A program made the translations under genes and the position numbers. Below, in pieces: positions 15,917-24,277 of a stretch of 50,224 bases of DNA (the stretch's first letter is position 1; each line of letters opens with the position of its first letter). The notes below the pieces were generated by a model, which saw only the letters and a program-made list of their open reading frames with translations, was not told the origin of the DNA and did no database searches. Source of the DNA: a gamma proteobacterium symbiont of Ctena orbiculata. Its GTDB lineage: Bacteria > Pseudomonadota > Gammaproteobacteria > Chromatiales > Chromatiaceae. The stretch lies in contig QBVD01000022.1 of NCBI GenBank assembly GCA_003058525.1, positions 1 to 50,224 on the forward strand, read 5' to 3'.

Positions 15917-17154
15917 CTTCCCATGAACTGCGCATCAACAGCGAGCGTTTGCGTGAAGATATGGATGCCCTCGCCCAGATCGGCCGCCGCGAGAATCACG
16001 GCATCTACCGTATGGCGTTCAGCGACGGCGACATGGCAGGCCGTGACTGGCTGCGCCAGCGCATCGAAAAGAGTGGTCTCGAATTCTTCGAGGATGGCGC
16101 CGCCAATCTCTATGCGCGCCTGAACCCGGATGCTACTGTCCCCAGCGTCATCGCCGGCTCCCATATGGATACCGTACCCGGCGCGGGCCACCTGGATGGC
16201 GCGCTAGGCGTGGTGTGTGCGCTGGAAGCCTTGCGCGTACTGAACGAATCCGGGATTGAACTGACACACCCACTGGAAGCCGTTTCATTCAGCGATGAGG
16301 AAGGCCGGTTTGGTGGCATGTTCGGCTCCCAGTCCGTTGCCGGGCGGGTGACACCCGAATACCTGCACAATGCCAGTGATCTCGACGGGGTCACACTCAG
16401 TGACGCCATGGCGGCACAGGGACTCGACGCGCGCGAGGCACTCCATGCCCAACGCAATCCCGACAGCATTCATGCCTACGTGGAACTGCACATCGAACAG
16501 GGGCCGATTCTCGACCGCAAGGGGCTCAGTATCGGCGTCGTCGATGCCATCACCGGCCTGTTCAAATGGGAGATCACCCTGACTGGTGCGGCCAACCATG
16601 CCGGCACCACACCCATGGAGATGCGCGCCGACGCGTTCCAGGGCCTCGCCGAATTCGCCGGGCAAATCGACCGGGTGCTGTCGGAATACGGCGGCCCACA
16701 CAGTACAGCAACCATCGGGCGCGTGGAGTTGACACCGGGCGCAGCCAATGTGATTCCCGGACGGGCGGTGTTTTCACTCGATGTGCGTGATACCGACCAC
16801 CATATCCTCGAGGCACTGAGTGATGCCTTCCGCAGAACGTTGTCGGCCATCGCGCGGCGACGTGACCTGATGTTCGAATTCACAGTGCTCAGTGAGATTG
16901 CCCCGGTGCAATGCGATGCCGCGGTGATCGCTGCTATTGATGCCTCAGTGCAGAGCCTTGGTCTCCCCGCTACGCACCTGAACAGTGGCGCGGCACATGA
17001 CGCCCAGATTATCGCGGGTATCGCACCGACGGGCATGATTTTCGTACCCAGCAAGGAGGGCCGCAGTCATTCCGCGGCGGAATGGACGGCCTGGCCGGAC
17101 ATCGAGGCGGGCGCCAATACCCTGCTCAACACACTCAGTCAGCTGGCGACATGA
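15913..17154 (+). CDS. M20-family N-carbamoyl-L-amino-acid hydrolase / allantoate amidohydrolase type
   Basis: 413 residues, full family length. Metal site GSHMDTVPGAGHLDGALGV (His84, Asp95), SFSDEEGRFGG with the Glu pair at 129-130, and ELHIEQGPIL place it in the N-carbamoyl-amino-acid hydrolase/beta-ureidopropionase/allantoate amidohydrolase branch; SHSAAEW near the end is also typical. These enzymes remove a carbamoyl group from an amino acid, releasing CO2 and ammonia. In this operon the likely substrate is an N-carbamoyl amino acid made or imported by neighbouring genes. It overlaps both neighbours by four bases. Confidence 0.88.
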   Translation: MTSHELRINSERLREDMDALAQIGRRENHGIYRMAFSDGDMAGRDWLRQRIEKSGLEFFEDGAANLYARLNPDATVPSVIAGSHMDTVPGAGHLDGALGVVCALEALRVLNESGIELTHPLEAVSFSDEEGRFGGMFGSQSVAGRVTPEYLHNASDLDGVTLSDAMAAQGLDAREALHAQRNPDSIHAYVELHIEQGPILDRKGLSIGVVDAITGLFKWEITLTGAANHAGTTPMEMRADAFQGLAEFAGQIDRVLSEYGGPHSTATIGRVELTPGAANVIPGRAVFSLDVRDTDHHILEALSDAFRRTLSAIARRRDLMFEFTVLSEIAPVQCDAAVIAAIDASVQSLGLPATHLNSGAAHDAQIIAGIAPTGMIFVPSKEGRSHSAAEWTAWPDIEAGANTLLNTLSQLAT

Positions 17155-17900
17155 CCATGGAAGATGACAAGGAAAATAAACTGACAACCGAGGACTTTCT
17201 CGATGTCGATCCGTTACGCGAAGCCTACCGGGATTCCATCACGCATGCACCGGCCGTCACCCGCTCGCTCGAGTCACACAAAACCGCTTTACTGTGCATC
17301 GACATGCAGTATCTCGATGCCGCCCCCGGCTTCGGGGTGTTCGCCAGCGCCGAGGCCTCCGGCGTACCCCCCGAGGCCCAGGAATATTATTTCGATCGCC
17401 TGAAATACACCGTACTACCCAATGTGCGGCGCCTGCAGGACACCTTTCGCTCGCGTGGCCTGGAGGTCATTCACACGCGTATTCAGTCCCTGACCCAGGA
17501 TGGCCGTGACCGCAGTCCCGGTCACAAGCGCCTGAACCTGCATGCCGCACCAGGTTCCCGCGAGGCTGAATTTCTTGAAGAGGTCGCGCCCCAGGAAAAC
17601 GAAATCGTGATCAACAAGACCGCCAGCGGTGTGTTCAACTCGACCAATATCGGCTACATCCTGCGCAACCTGGAAATCACCGGCCTGTTCGTCACAGGTG
17701 TCTACAGCAACGAGTGCGTCTCCACGGCAATCCGTGATGCCTGTGATCTCGGCTTCTACGTCACCCTCATTTCCGATGGCTGTGCGACCGTTACACCCGA
17801 GCTGCAGCGCGCCACCATGATCACGATGAAAGATCGCTATGCACGCGTGCTGAATACCGATGAAGCGATCAATGAGATCCAGGCAGTGGTGACTACATGA
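17151..17900 (+). CDS. Isochorismatase-family cysteine amidohydrolase
   Basis: 249 residues from the ATG at 17151, which overlaps the hydrolase stop (ATGA). The catalytic triad of the family is visible: Asp51 in LLCIDMQYLD, Lys156 in VINKTASGVFNST, and Cys189 in VYSNECVSTAIRDA. Relatives hydrolyse amides or ureido groups (nicotinamidase, N-carbamoylsarcosine amidohydrolase, ureidoacrylate hydrolase). Next to an N-carbamoyl-amino-acid hydrolase it most likely removes a primary amide or a carbamoyl group from the same solute. N-carbamoylsarcosine is a serious alternative substrate because sarcosine is an intermediate of the betaine genes downstream. Confidence 0.85.
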   Translation: MTMEDDKENKLTTEDFLDVDPLREAYRDSITHAPAVTRSLESHKTALLCIDMQYLDAAPGFGVFASAEASGVPPEAQEYYFDRLKYTVLPNVRRLQDTFRSRGLEVIHTRIQSLTQDGRDRSPGHKRLNLHAAPGSREAEFLEEVAPQENEIVINKTASGVFNSTNIGYILRNLEITGLFVTGVYSNECVSTAIRDACDLGFYVTLISDGCATVTPELQRATMITMKDRYARVLNTDEAINEIQAVVTT

Positions 17901-19336
17901 ACAGCATGCAAAGCGCCACTCTGGATGCCGGAACAGGCTGGCTCATACTTGCCGTATTTTCGATCATCTGGATTGCCCTGGGGGGCTACCTGGGTCGCCG
18001 TGCAATCGGGCTGGAAGGTTACATGCTGGCGGGACGCAAGGTCGGCCTGGCGCTGGGCACTGCCACGGCCATGGCCACTTGGGTCACCAGCAACACCACC
18101 ATGGCCGCGCCGCAACTGGCTCTGCAGATGGGCGTGTGGGGCATGCTGGGGTACTCGCTCGGCTCGGTCGGATTGATGCTGTTCGCCCCCCTGGCAAAAC
18201 GCATTCACGGCCTGATGCCCGCCGGGTTCACCAGCGGGGATTTTGTCCGGTTGCGCTACGGCAAGACGACCTGGCGGGTCTTTCTGGCGATTTCCCTGTT
18301 CTACGGATTCGGCTGGCTGGTGTCCATGGGCATGGCCGGTGGGGTACTGGTCAACGCCCTGACCGGCATCGACTACCGCATCGGCATGAGCGTGATTCTG
18401 GCAGTGTGCGTGTTCTACACGGTACTGGGTGGCCTGCGGGCGGTGATCGGCACCGACTTCCTGCAGACGCTGATCATCCTCGCCGGTGTCGTCGTACTGG
18501 CCTGGCTCGCCATCACCGAAGTGGGCTTCGAACGCATGCATGCAGCCGTACTCGCGGAACGTCCCGAGTTACTCAATCTGCTGATGCCGGCAGCGATCAT
18601 GTTCCTGTTCAACAATCTGCTGTTCGGCGTCGGCGAGATCTTCCATTCCAACGTCTGGTGGAGCCGGGCCTTTGCCTTCCGCGAAGGCGTTGGATTCCGG
18701 GCCTATCTTATGGCCGGCATTTTCTGGATGCCGATTCCCGTCGTGGCGGGTTTCATCGCACTGACCGTTCCGGCCTTGGGTATCAACGTCCCCGCTGCCG
18801 ACATGGTAGGCCCCCTGGTGGCCGCCAACCTGCTCGGCGCCGGTGGCGCCATAATGGTCTTCATCGTGGTGTTCGCCGCACTGGCCTCGAGCCTGGACTC
18901 ACTGCTGGCCGCGACCTCGGACCTGATCCTGACGGATATCTACAAGGGCCACTTCCGCCCCCGCGCCAGCGAGATCGAACTGGCCCGCGCTGCACGCTGG
19001 GTGGTCGTAGGACTGGGCGTACTGGCCTGGCTGCTTTGCCTGCCGCGCCTCACTACCCTGGCCGAGTTGCTCTATTTCACAGGGGCATTCGTGGCCAGCA
19101 CCATCTGGCCCATTGCTGCCGGCCTCTTCTGGCGTCGGACCAACCCTGCCGGTGCGGCACTCGCCATGGTTGCCGGCACCGCGACCGGACTGGCCGGTTA
19201 CTTTCTGATTGGCTTCTACGTCGCCGCACTGATCTCCGCCGCAGTGTCCATGAGCATCGTGCTACTCAGCACATGGTTACGCCCGGGAGATTTCGACTGG
19301 GCTGCCCTGGCCAACGACGGAGAGGTACAGGCATGA
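17897..19336 (+). CDS. Sodium:solute symporter (SSS family)
   Basis: 479 residues with about 13 membrane helices. The pattern GRRAIGLEGYMLAGRKVGL, TWVTSNTTMAAPQLALQMGV and the conserved FAALASSLDSLLAATSDLIL identify the SSS family, which includes PutP and urea, allantoin or osmolyte importers. Overlaps with both neighbours show it belongs to the operon. The substrate is not evident from sequence; the flanking carbamoyl- and amide-cleaving enzymes suggest the carbamoylated amide solute or a related ureide. A very long open frame on the same strand (18079-19455) is a shadow. Confidence 0.88.
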   Translation: MNSMQSATLDAGTGWLILAVFSIIWIALGGYLGRRAIGLEGYMLAGRKVGLALGTATAMATWVTSNTTMAAPQLALQMGVWGMLGYSLGSVGLMLFAPLAKRIHGLMPAGFTSGDFVRLRYGKTTWRVFLAISLFYGFGWLVSMGMAGGVLVNALTGIDYRIGMSVILAVCVFYTVLGGLRAVIGTDFLQTLIILAGVVVLAWLAITEVGFERMHAAVLAERPELLNLLMPAAIMFLFNNLLFGVGEIFHSNVWWSRAFAFREGVGFRAYLMAGIFWMPIPVVAGFIALTVPALGINVPAADMVGPLVAANLLGAGGAIMVFIVVFAALASSLDSLLAATSDLILTDIYKGHFRPRASEIELARAARWVVVGLGVLAWLLCLPRLTTLAELLYFTGAFVASTIWPIAAGLFWRRTNPAGAALAMVAGTATGLAGYFLIGFYVAALISAAVSMSIVLLSTWLRPGDFDWAALANDGEVQA

Positions 19337-19455
19337 CGATCTCCGTCACTTCACTCGCCCTTCTGGTGGGCACAGCGACACTGATCACGGCACTGGCGCC
19401 TTTCGTGATGATGATCCTCTGGATCAGAGACTGGATAAGGGGACAACTATGGTAA
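19333..19455 (+). CDS. Tiny single-pass membrane protein, symporter partner
   Basis: 40 residues: a long hydrophobic helix (LALLVGTATLITALAPFVMM) and a short basic end (RDWIRGQLW). The start overlaps the symporter stop (ATGA) and its end overlaps the carbamoyltransferase start. Some SSS transporters have a small second subunit encoded in exactly this position, so it is probably a partner or stabiliser. Too short for family assignment. Confidence 0.6.
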   Translation: MTISVTSLALLVGTATLITALAPFVMMILWIRDWIRGQLW

Positions 19456-20507
19456 ACAAGCTGAACCCGCGCCTGCAGGAGCCGCTTGAGGAGCAGCCAC
19501 TGGATACACAGGGATTCGAGCGACCGCGTAACCTGCTGAACGCCATCGACGAAGATCTGGCGCCGCTGCTTGATCTGGCCCAGCGCCCTGTGGTCTCCAC
19601 CAACCAGTTTACGCGCGAACAACTGTTACAGCTCGCGCGACTGGCTGCCCGTTATGAAACCCAGCCGCAGATGATCACCCGACCGCTAACGGGCAAGATC
19701 CTCGTCAGCGCATTTTATGAACCCAGCACCCGTACGCGCCTGTCATTCGAGAGTGCCTGGCACCGACTGGGGGGCGACATCATGTCCATTACCGACCCTG
19801 CCTCGACGGGCATCGCCAAGGGGGAAACGCTGTATGACGTGGGTGAAATGCTGAACCATTACGGTGACCTGGTGGTACTGCGTGACAGCAATGAACAAGC
19901 GGTATACGAAATGCTCGAATCACTGCGCATTCCCATTATCAATGGTGGTAATGGTACCGACGAACACCCTACCCAGGCACTGGCCGACATCTATGTGCTG
20001 CTCAAATGGCGGCCCACCATCTGCCAACCTGAGCTCGACCCAACACAACGCATACGTATCGGCATCATCGGTGTGCCCGGTCGCATGCGTACGGTGCGCA
20101 GCCTGCTCGTACTGTTGGGGCTGTTCTCCGATGCGATCGCAGAAGTCGTCATCGTCAGCGACAAGGAACAGCCCTTCGCGGCCGGCCAGCGCGAAGAACT
20201 CGAAGCGGCAGGATTGACATTGCGCATTACCCGCGATCTCAATCAGTCACTACCTGACATGGATGTCATCTACATAAACACCATTGCCTGGATCGGCGAT
20301 GATTACGAGGAGCTGGGCAGTCACTATCGCCTAGAGCAGTCGTCGCCCCTTAAGCCGGATTCCATCATTCTCCACCCGCTGGCACGCGGTGACGAACTGC
20401 CGCGCGAACTCGATAACACATCCCACAACTGGTACTTCGCCCAGGCCCGTGGTGCCGTGTTCATTCGCATGGCGCTGTTGTCCTCAATCATGAAAACCTT
20501 TACATAA
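19449..20507 (+). CDS. Aspartate-carbamoyltransferase paralogue with altered amino-acid site
   Basis: 352 residues, with a ~50-residue N-terminal extension relative to PyrB catalytic chains. Carbamoyl-phosphate residues are intact: STRTR at 93-97, AKGETL, VVLRD, and HPTQ at 173-176. The arginine that holds the substrate alpha-carboxylate is kept (RTVRS, matching E. coli Arg167). In the loop where PyrB has TRVQ (Arg229, Gln231 gripping the aspartate side chain) this protein reads NTIAWIG, and HPLPR is HPLAR. By eye it therefore carbamoylates an alpha-amino acid without an acidic side chain. RBS AAGGGG precedes the ATG. It is directly followed by an amidotransferase gene. Confidence 0.85.
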   Translation: MVNKLNPRLQEPLEEQPLDTQGFERPRNLLNAIDEDLAPLLDLAQRPVVSTNQFTREQLLQLARLAARYETQPQMITRPLTGKILVSAFYEPSTRTRLSFESAWHRLGGDIMSITDPASTGIAKGETLYDVGEMLNHYGDLVVLRDSNEQAVYEMLESLRIPIINGGNGTDEHPTQALADIYVLLKWRPTICQPELDPTQRIRIGIIGVPGRMRTVRSLLVLLGLFSDAIAEVVIVSDKEQPFAAGQREELEAAGLTLRITRDLNQSLPDMDVIYINTIAWIGDDYEELGSHYRLEQSSPLKPDSIILHPLARGDELPRELDNTSHNWYFAQARGAVFIRMALLSSIMKTFT

Positions 20508-20509
20508 CT

Positions 20510-22564
20510 ATGTGTGGAATAGCCGGATTCATATACGCAGACCGAAACCGCCCGGTCGACCCTGAAACACTGGTCGCGATGGCGGCCATCCAGTATCACC
20601 GCGGACCCGACGGCTATGGCTGGCAAGCCATGGAAGGCGTCGGCTTCAGCCATGCGCGCCTGTCGATCATCGACCTGGACCAGGAGCGCGGCCGGCAGCC
20701 GTTTGTGTCATCTGACGGGAACCTGATGCTGACCAAGAATGGCGAGCTCTACGATTACCAGCGCCTGCGCACGGACCTCTCGGCGCGCGGCGCGCGCTTC
20801 GTAACCAAGAGCGACTCCGAAATCATCATGCACCTCTATCCGCGCCTGGGAATAGATGACACCCTGCCCCACCTGCGCGGTGAGTTCGCATTCGCCCTGT
20901 ACGACCGTGAAGAGGACACACTACACCTAGTGCGCGACCGCTTCGGCATCAAGCCGCTCTACTGGGCTGCAATCGACGGCGGCCTGGTGTTCGGTTCCGA
21001 ACTCAAGGTTCTGTTTGCCCACCCGGCAGTGACACGGAAGTTCGACGCTGCGGGACTCTATCATCAACTGATGCAGACCATGGTGCCCGGTACGACCGCC
21101 TTCACCGGCGTGCACCAAGTCAGGCCCGGCCATGTGCTAACAGTGCGTCGCCGTGGCGGTCGCTTGCAGGTCGAGGAGCGCCGCTACTGGGATATGCCAT
21201 TCCCGGAAGAGGACGCGCGCGGCAAGCCCGTTGATGAATCTGAATACATCGAAGGTGTACGCGAACGGCTGATCGAAGCCGTGCAGTTACGTCTCGAGGC
21301 CGACGTACCAGTCGGTTGTTACCTGTCGGGCGGTATCGATTCCTGTGCCATCGTCGGCATGGCCGCAGCCAGCACGCAGGGCTCGGTCAAGGCCTTTACC
21401 ATCGGCTTTGACAGTGACGACTACGATGAGACGCCGATTGCCACTGAAATGGCCGAGGCCGCCGGCGCTGACCAGGAAATCCTCCGTCTCGAAGCGGAAC
21501 ATCTATATGACCACTTCGAGGAAACCCTCTGGCACACCGAGCGCACGATTTACAACACCCTGGGCGTTGCAAAGCTACTGATGAGCCGCCGCGTGAACGA
21601 GACCGGCTACAAGGTCGTACTTACCGGTGAAGGCTCCGATGAATTGTTCGGCGGCTACCCGGCCTTCCGGCGTGATATGTTCCTGTACGGCCTGGACCAC
21701 CTCTCGCCTTCTGAACGCGAGGAATGGGAGGCGCTGCTGGCCGAGAATAACAAGCTGTTCAGTGGCGCCATGCTGGCCGAACAGAGCGTCGAGGACACAG
21801 CACTCACCAGCAAAGTCGGGTTTACGCCATCCTGCCTCCAGCCGTGGCTTGCCAGCAGTGCTCATGTTTCGGCCTTGCTGCACCCCGAACACCGCGAAGC
21901 ACTGGCCGAATACTCGCCCGGCGCCGCCATCTCCGCAACCCTCGATGGTGATGCGCTCAGGAACCGGCACCCTCTGGACCGGGCCCAGTATGTCTGGATC
22001 AAGACCATGCTGGAAGGCCAGATTCTTACCTGGGGCGGTGACCGCGTGGACATGGCCAATGCCATGGAAGCCCGCCCGCCATTTCTCGATCACCACCTGG
22101 CCGAATACGCCGCCACGCTGCCACCCTCCATGCGCATCCACGGCCGTACCGAGAAATACGTGTTGCGTGAAGCTATGAAGGGATTACTTCCGGAAACCTT
22201 GTACAAGCGTGAGAAGTTCGCGTTTATGGCCCCACCGGCACACACCGACCCGAAAAAATGGGAAGCCATGCGGAATCTGGCCCGACGCCACCTTAACCCG
22301 CACACGATCGATGCTGCCGGCCTGCTGGATGCCAAAGGCGTAGAAGCCCTATTCAGACTGCATGAAGCACCCGACACCACCGCCGCCACCCAGACACAAC
22401 TCGATGCAGTGATCAACCACCTGATCGGCGTACAGGTTCTGCATCAGCACTTCATCGCCAATGACATTCCGGCACAGGCCCGGCGCAAGGCAGCTGAACT
22501 GGGGTGGCATATTGACCAACCACAGCCTGGAACCACCGAGAACAATCGCTATGCGGGAGTATGA
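20510..22564 (+). CDS. Asparagine-synthetase-like glutamine-dependent amidotransferase
   Basis: 684 residues, longer than usual AsnB. It starts MCGIAGF with Cys2 as the glutaminase nucleophile, has RGPDG and SIIDL of the glutaminase domain, and the ATP pyrophosphatase loop LSGGIDS in the synthetase domain, followed by LTGEGSDELFGGYP. It should activate a carboxylate with ATP and convert it to an amide using glutamine nitrogen. Two bases separate it from the carbamoyltransferase stop and it overlaps the methyltransferase start. In NAGGN osmolyte synthesis a related AsnO makes the terminal alpha-amide, so here it probably amidates the carbamoylated amino acid. Ordinary asparagine synthesis is the default alternative. 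Confidence 0.85.
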   Translation: MCGIAGFIYADRNRPVDPETLVAMAAIQYHRGPDGYGWQAMEGVGFSHARLSIIDLDQERGRQPFVSSDGNLMLTKNGELYDYQRLRTDLSARGARFVTKSDSEIIMHLYPRLGIDDTLPHLRGEFAFALYDREEDTLHLVRDRFGIKPLYWAAIDGGLVFGSELKVLFAHPAVTRKFDAAGLYHQLMQTMVPGTTAFTGVHQVRPGHVLTVRRRGGRLQVEERRYWDMPFPEEDARGKPVDESEYIEGVRERLIEAVQLRLEADVPVGCYLSGGIDSCAIVGMAAASTQGSVKAFTIGFDSDDYDETPIATEMAEAAGADQEILRLEAEHLYDHFEETLWHTERTIYNTLGVAKLLMSRRVNETGYKVVLTGEGSDELFGGYPAFRRDMFLYGLDHLSPSEREEWEALLAENNKLFSGAMLAEQSVEDTALTSKVGFTPSCLQPWLASSAHVSALLHPEHREALAEYSPGAAISATLDGDALRNRHPLDRAQYVWIKTMLEGQILTWGGDRVDMANAMEARPPFLDHHLAEYAATLPPSMRIHGRTEKYVLREAMKGLLPETLYKREKFAFMAPPAHTDPKKWEAMRNLARRHLNPHTIDAAGLLDAKGVEALFRLHEAPDTTAATQTQLDAVINHLIGVQVLHQHFIANDIPAQARRKAAELGWHIDQPQPGTTENNRYAGV

Positions 22565-23376
22565 TGATGTTGAATAAACAAACCAGACAGGATTACGGCG
22601 ACGATCCCCTCGCCGTGCGCGAATCCGACACATACCAGGAAGAGTACGTCCATGCCTTCGTCGACAAGTGGGACGAACTCATCGACTGGGACGGGCGCGC
22701 CAGGGCCGAAGGAGAATTTTTTATCGAGAAACTGCGTGAACACGGGGCCAGGAAGGTCCTGGACGTAGCTACCGGGACCGGCTTTCATTCAGTGCAGCTC
22801 ATCGAGGCCGGGTTCGAGGTCACCAGCGTGGACGGCAGTCCTACCATGCTGGCCAAGGCCTTTGATAACGCCCGCGAACGCGATCACATCCTGCGGACGA
22901 TTCAGGCCGACTGGCGCTGGCTCAACCGCGATGTGCATGATTTGTACGACGCCGTCATCTGCCTGGGTAACTCATTCACTCACCTGCACGACGAAAACGA
23001 CCGGCGCAAGGCATTGGCCGAGTATTACGCCACGCTACGCCACGACGGCATCCTGATCCTCGACCAGCGTAACTACGACGCCATCCTGGACCACCAGATC
23101 GAACCCGGGCATGACTTTTACTATTGCGGCGACGAAGTGCGCGCCACGCCGGAACACGTGGATGAGTCTCTGGCGCGCTTCCGCTACGAATTCGCCGATG
23201 GCGCCGAATTCCACCTCAATATGTTTCCGCTTCGCAAGGCCTACATGGAACGACTGATGAAAGAAGTGGGCTTCCAGCGCGTGACCACCTACGGCGATTT
23301 CAAGGAGACCTACCGCAAGACAGAACCTGACTTCTTCGTTCATGTCGCCGAGAAAAAGTACATCGATGGAGAGTAA
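22561..23376 (+). CDS. gsmT: Glycine/sarcosine N-methyltransferase
   Basis: 271 residues; three adjacent ATG codons (22561, 22564, 22567), the third best spaced from GGGAG. The SAM-binding motif VLDVATGTGFHSVQL and the extended signatures EEYVHAFVDKWDELIDWD, DWRWLNRDVHDLYDAVICLG and LILDQRNYDAILDH match the bacterial glycine/sarcosine methyltransferases of halophiles such as Ectothiorhodospira and Halorhodospira. It catalyses glycine to sarcosine to dimethylglycine, the first two steps of de novo glycine betaine synthesis in the cytoplasm. Confidence 0.93.
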   Translation: MMMLNKQTRQDYGDDPLAVRESDTYQEEYVHAFVDKWDELIDWDGRARAEGEFFIEKLREHGARKVLDVATGTGFHSVQLIEAGFEVTSVDGSPTMLAKAFDNARERDHILRTIQADWRWLNRDVHDLYDAVICLGNSFTHLHDENDRRKALAEYYATLRHDGILILDQRNYDAILDHQIEPGHDFYYCGDEVRATPEHVDESLARFRYEFADGAEFHLNMFPLRKAYMERLMKEVGFQRVTTYGDFKETYRKTEPDFFVHVAEKKYIDGE

Positions 23377-23380
23377 TCGT

Positions 23381-24238
23381 ATGAACGAGAACTATTCGGG
23401 CGTCGTCAGGACGGCACAGCAATATTACGACAGTGATGATGCCGACAACTTCTACTACCATGTCTGGGGTGGCGAGGATATTCATATCGGCATCTACGAG
23501 AAACCCGACGAGGACATTGCGCGCGCCTCGCAGCGCACGGTGGATGCCATGGCTTCCCAGTACCAGACAAGTCTGGACGAGCATACCCATATCATTGATA
23601 TCGGCGCCGGTTACGGCGGCTCAGCCCGCTGGCTGGCGAAAAAATACCGCTGCCCTGTCACCTGCCTGAATCTCAGCGAGGCACAGAATGCCCGTAACCG
23701 GGCCATGTCGGCCGAACAGAAACTGGACGACCGCATCGTCGTGGTTGATGGCAGTTTCGAGGATATCCCGGCTACCAATGCATTCTTTGATCTGGCCTGG
23801 TCACAGGATGCGATCCTCCATTCCGGGCAGCGTGAACGGGTGCTGGATGAAGTGAACCGGGTACTCAAGCCCGGGGGGGAATTCATCTTCACCGATCCCA
23901 TGCAGGCCGACGACTGTCCCGCCGGCGTCCTGCAGCCGGTGCTGGACCGGATTCATCTCGATAGCCTGGGATCGTTTGCCTTCTACCGGCAGCAGGCGCA
24001 ACGACTGGGCTGGGAGGAACTGGGCGTATTCGATCTCACGCCGCAGTTGATCACCCATTACACCCGGGTAAGGGAAGAACTGACCCGGCAGCGAAACCGG
24101 CTGGCCGGCAAGGTCTCCGACCAGTACATGTTCAACATGCTCATGGGTCTGGAACACTGGATCGATGCCGGGGAAAAGGGTTACCTGGCCTGGGGCATCC
24201 TGCATTTCCGTAAACCCGCGCCTGGTGCGGCCGCGTAA
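23381..24238 (+). CDS. sdmT: Sarcosine/dimethylglycine N-methyltransferase
   Basis: 285 residues from the ATG at 23381, which has GGAGAG at ideal spacing; an ATG 15 bases earlier is less well placed. Motifs NFYYHVWGGEDIHIGIY, IIDIGAGYGGSARWLA, CLNLSEAQNARNR and DLAWSQDAILHSG are those of the bacterial dimethylglycine methyltransferases. It performs the last methylations to glycine betaine. With gsmT and metK it forms a complete three-gene betaine synthesis set. Confidence 0.93.
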   Translation: MNENYSGVVRTAQQYYDSDDADNFYYHVWGGEDIHIGIYEKPDEDIARASQRTVDAMASQYQTSLDEHTHIIDIGAGYGGSARWLAKKYRCPVTCLNLSEAQNARNRAMSAEQKLDDRIVVVDGSFEDIPATNAFFDLAWSQDAILHSGQRERVLDEVNRVLKPGGEFIFTDPMQADDCPAGVLQPVLDRIHLDSLGSFAFYRQQAQRLGWEELGVFDLTPQLITHYTRVREELTRQRNRLAGKVSDQYMFNMLMGLEHWIDAGEKGYLAWGILHFRKPAPGAAA

Positions 24239-24277
24239 CAGGCGTTTTGTTCACAAAATCTGAATCAAGGAGTCACC

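Noticed and set aside
18079..19455. A 458-codon open frame overlapping the symporter gene
   Set aside because: Composition is Arg/His/Gly-rich without hydrophobic segments, typical of an out-of-frame shadow of a GC-rich gene; the SSS reading is unmistakable.
24239..24277. SAM riboswitch before metK
   Set aside because: Only 39 bases lie between sdmT and metK, too short for any SAM riboswitch, and no conserved stem is seen.
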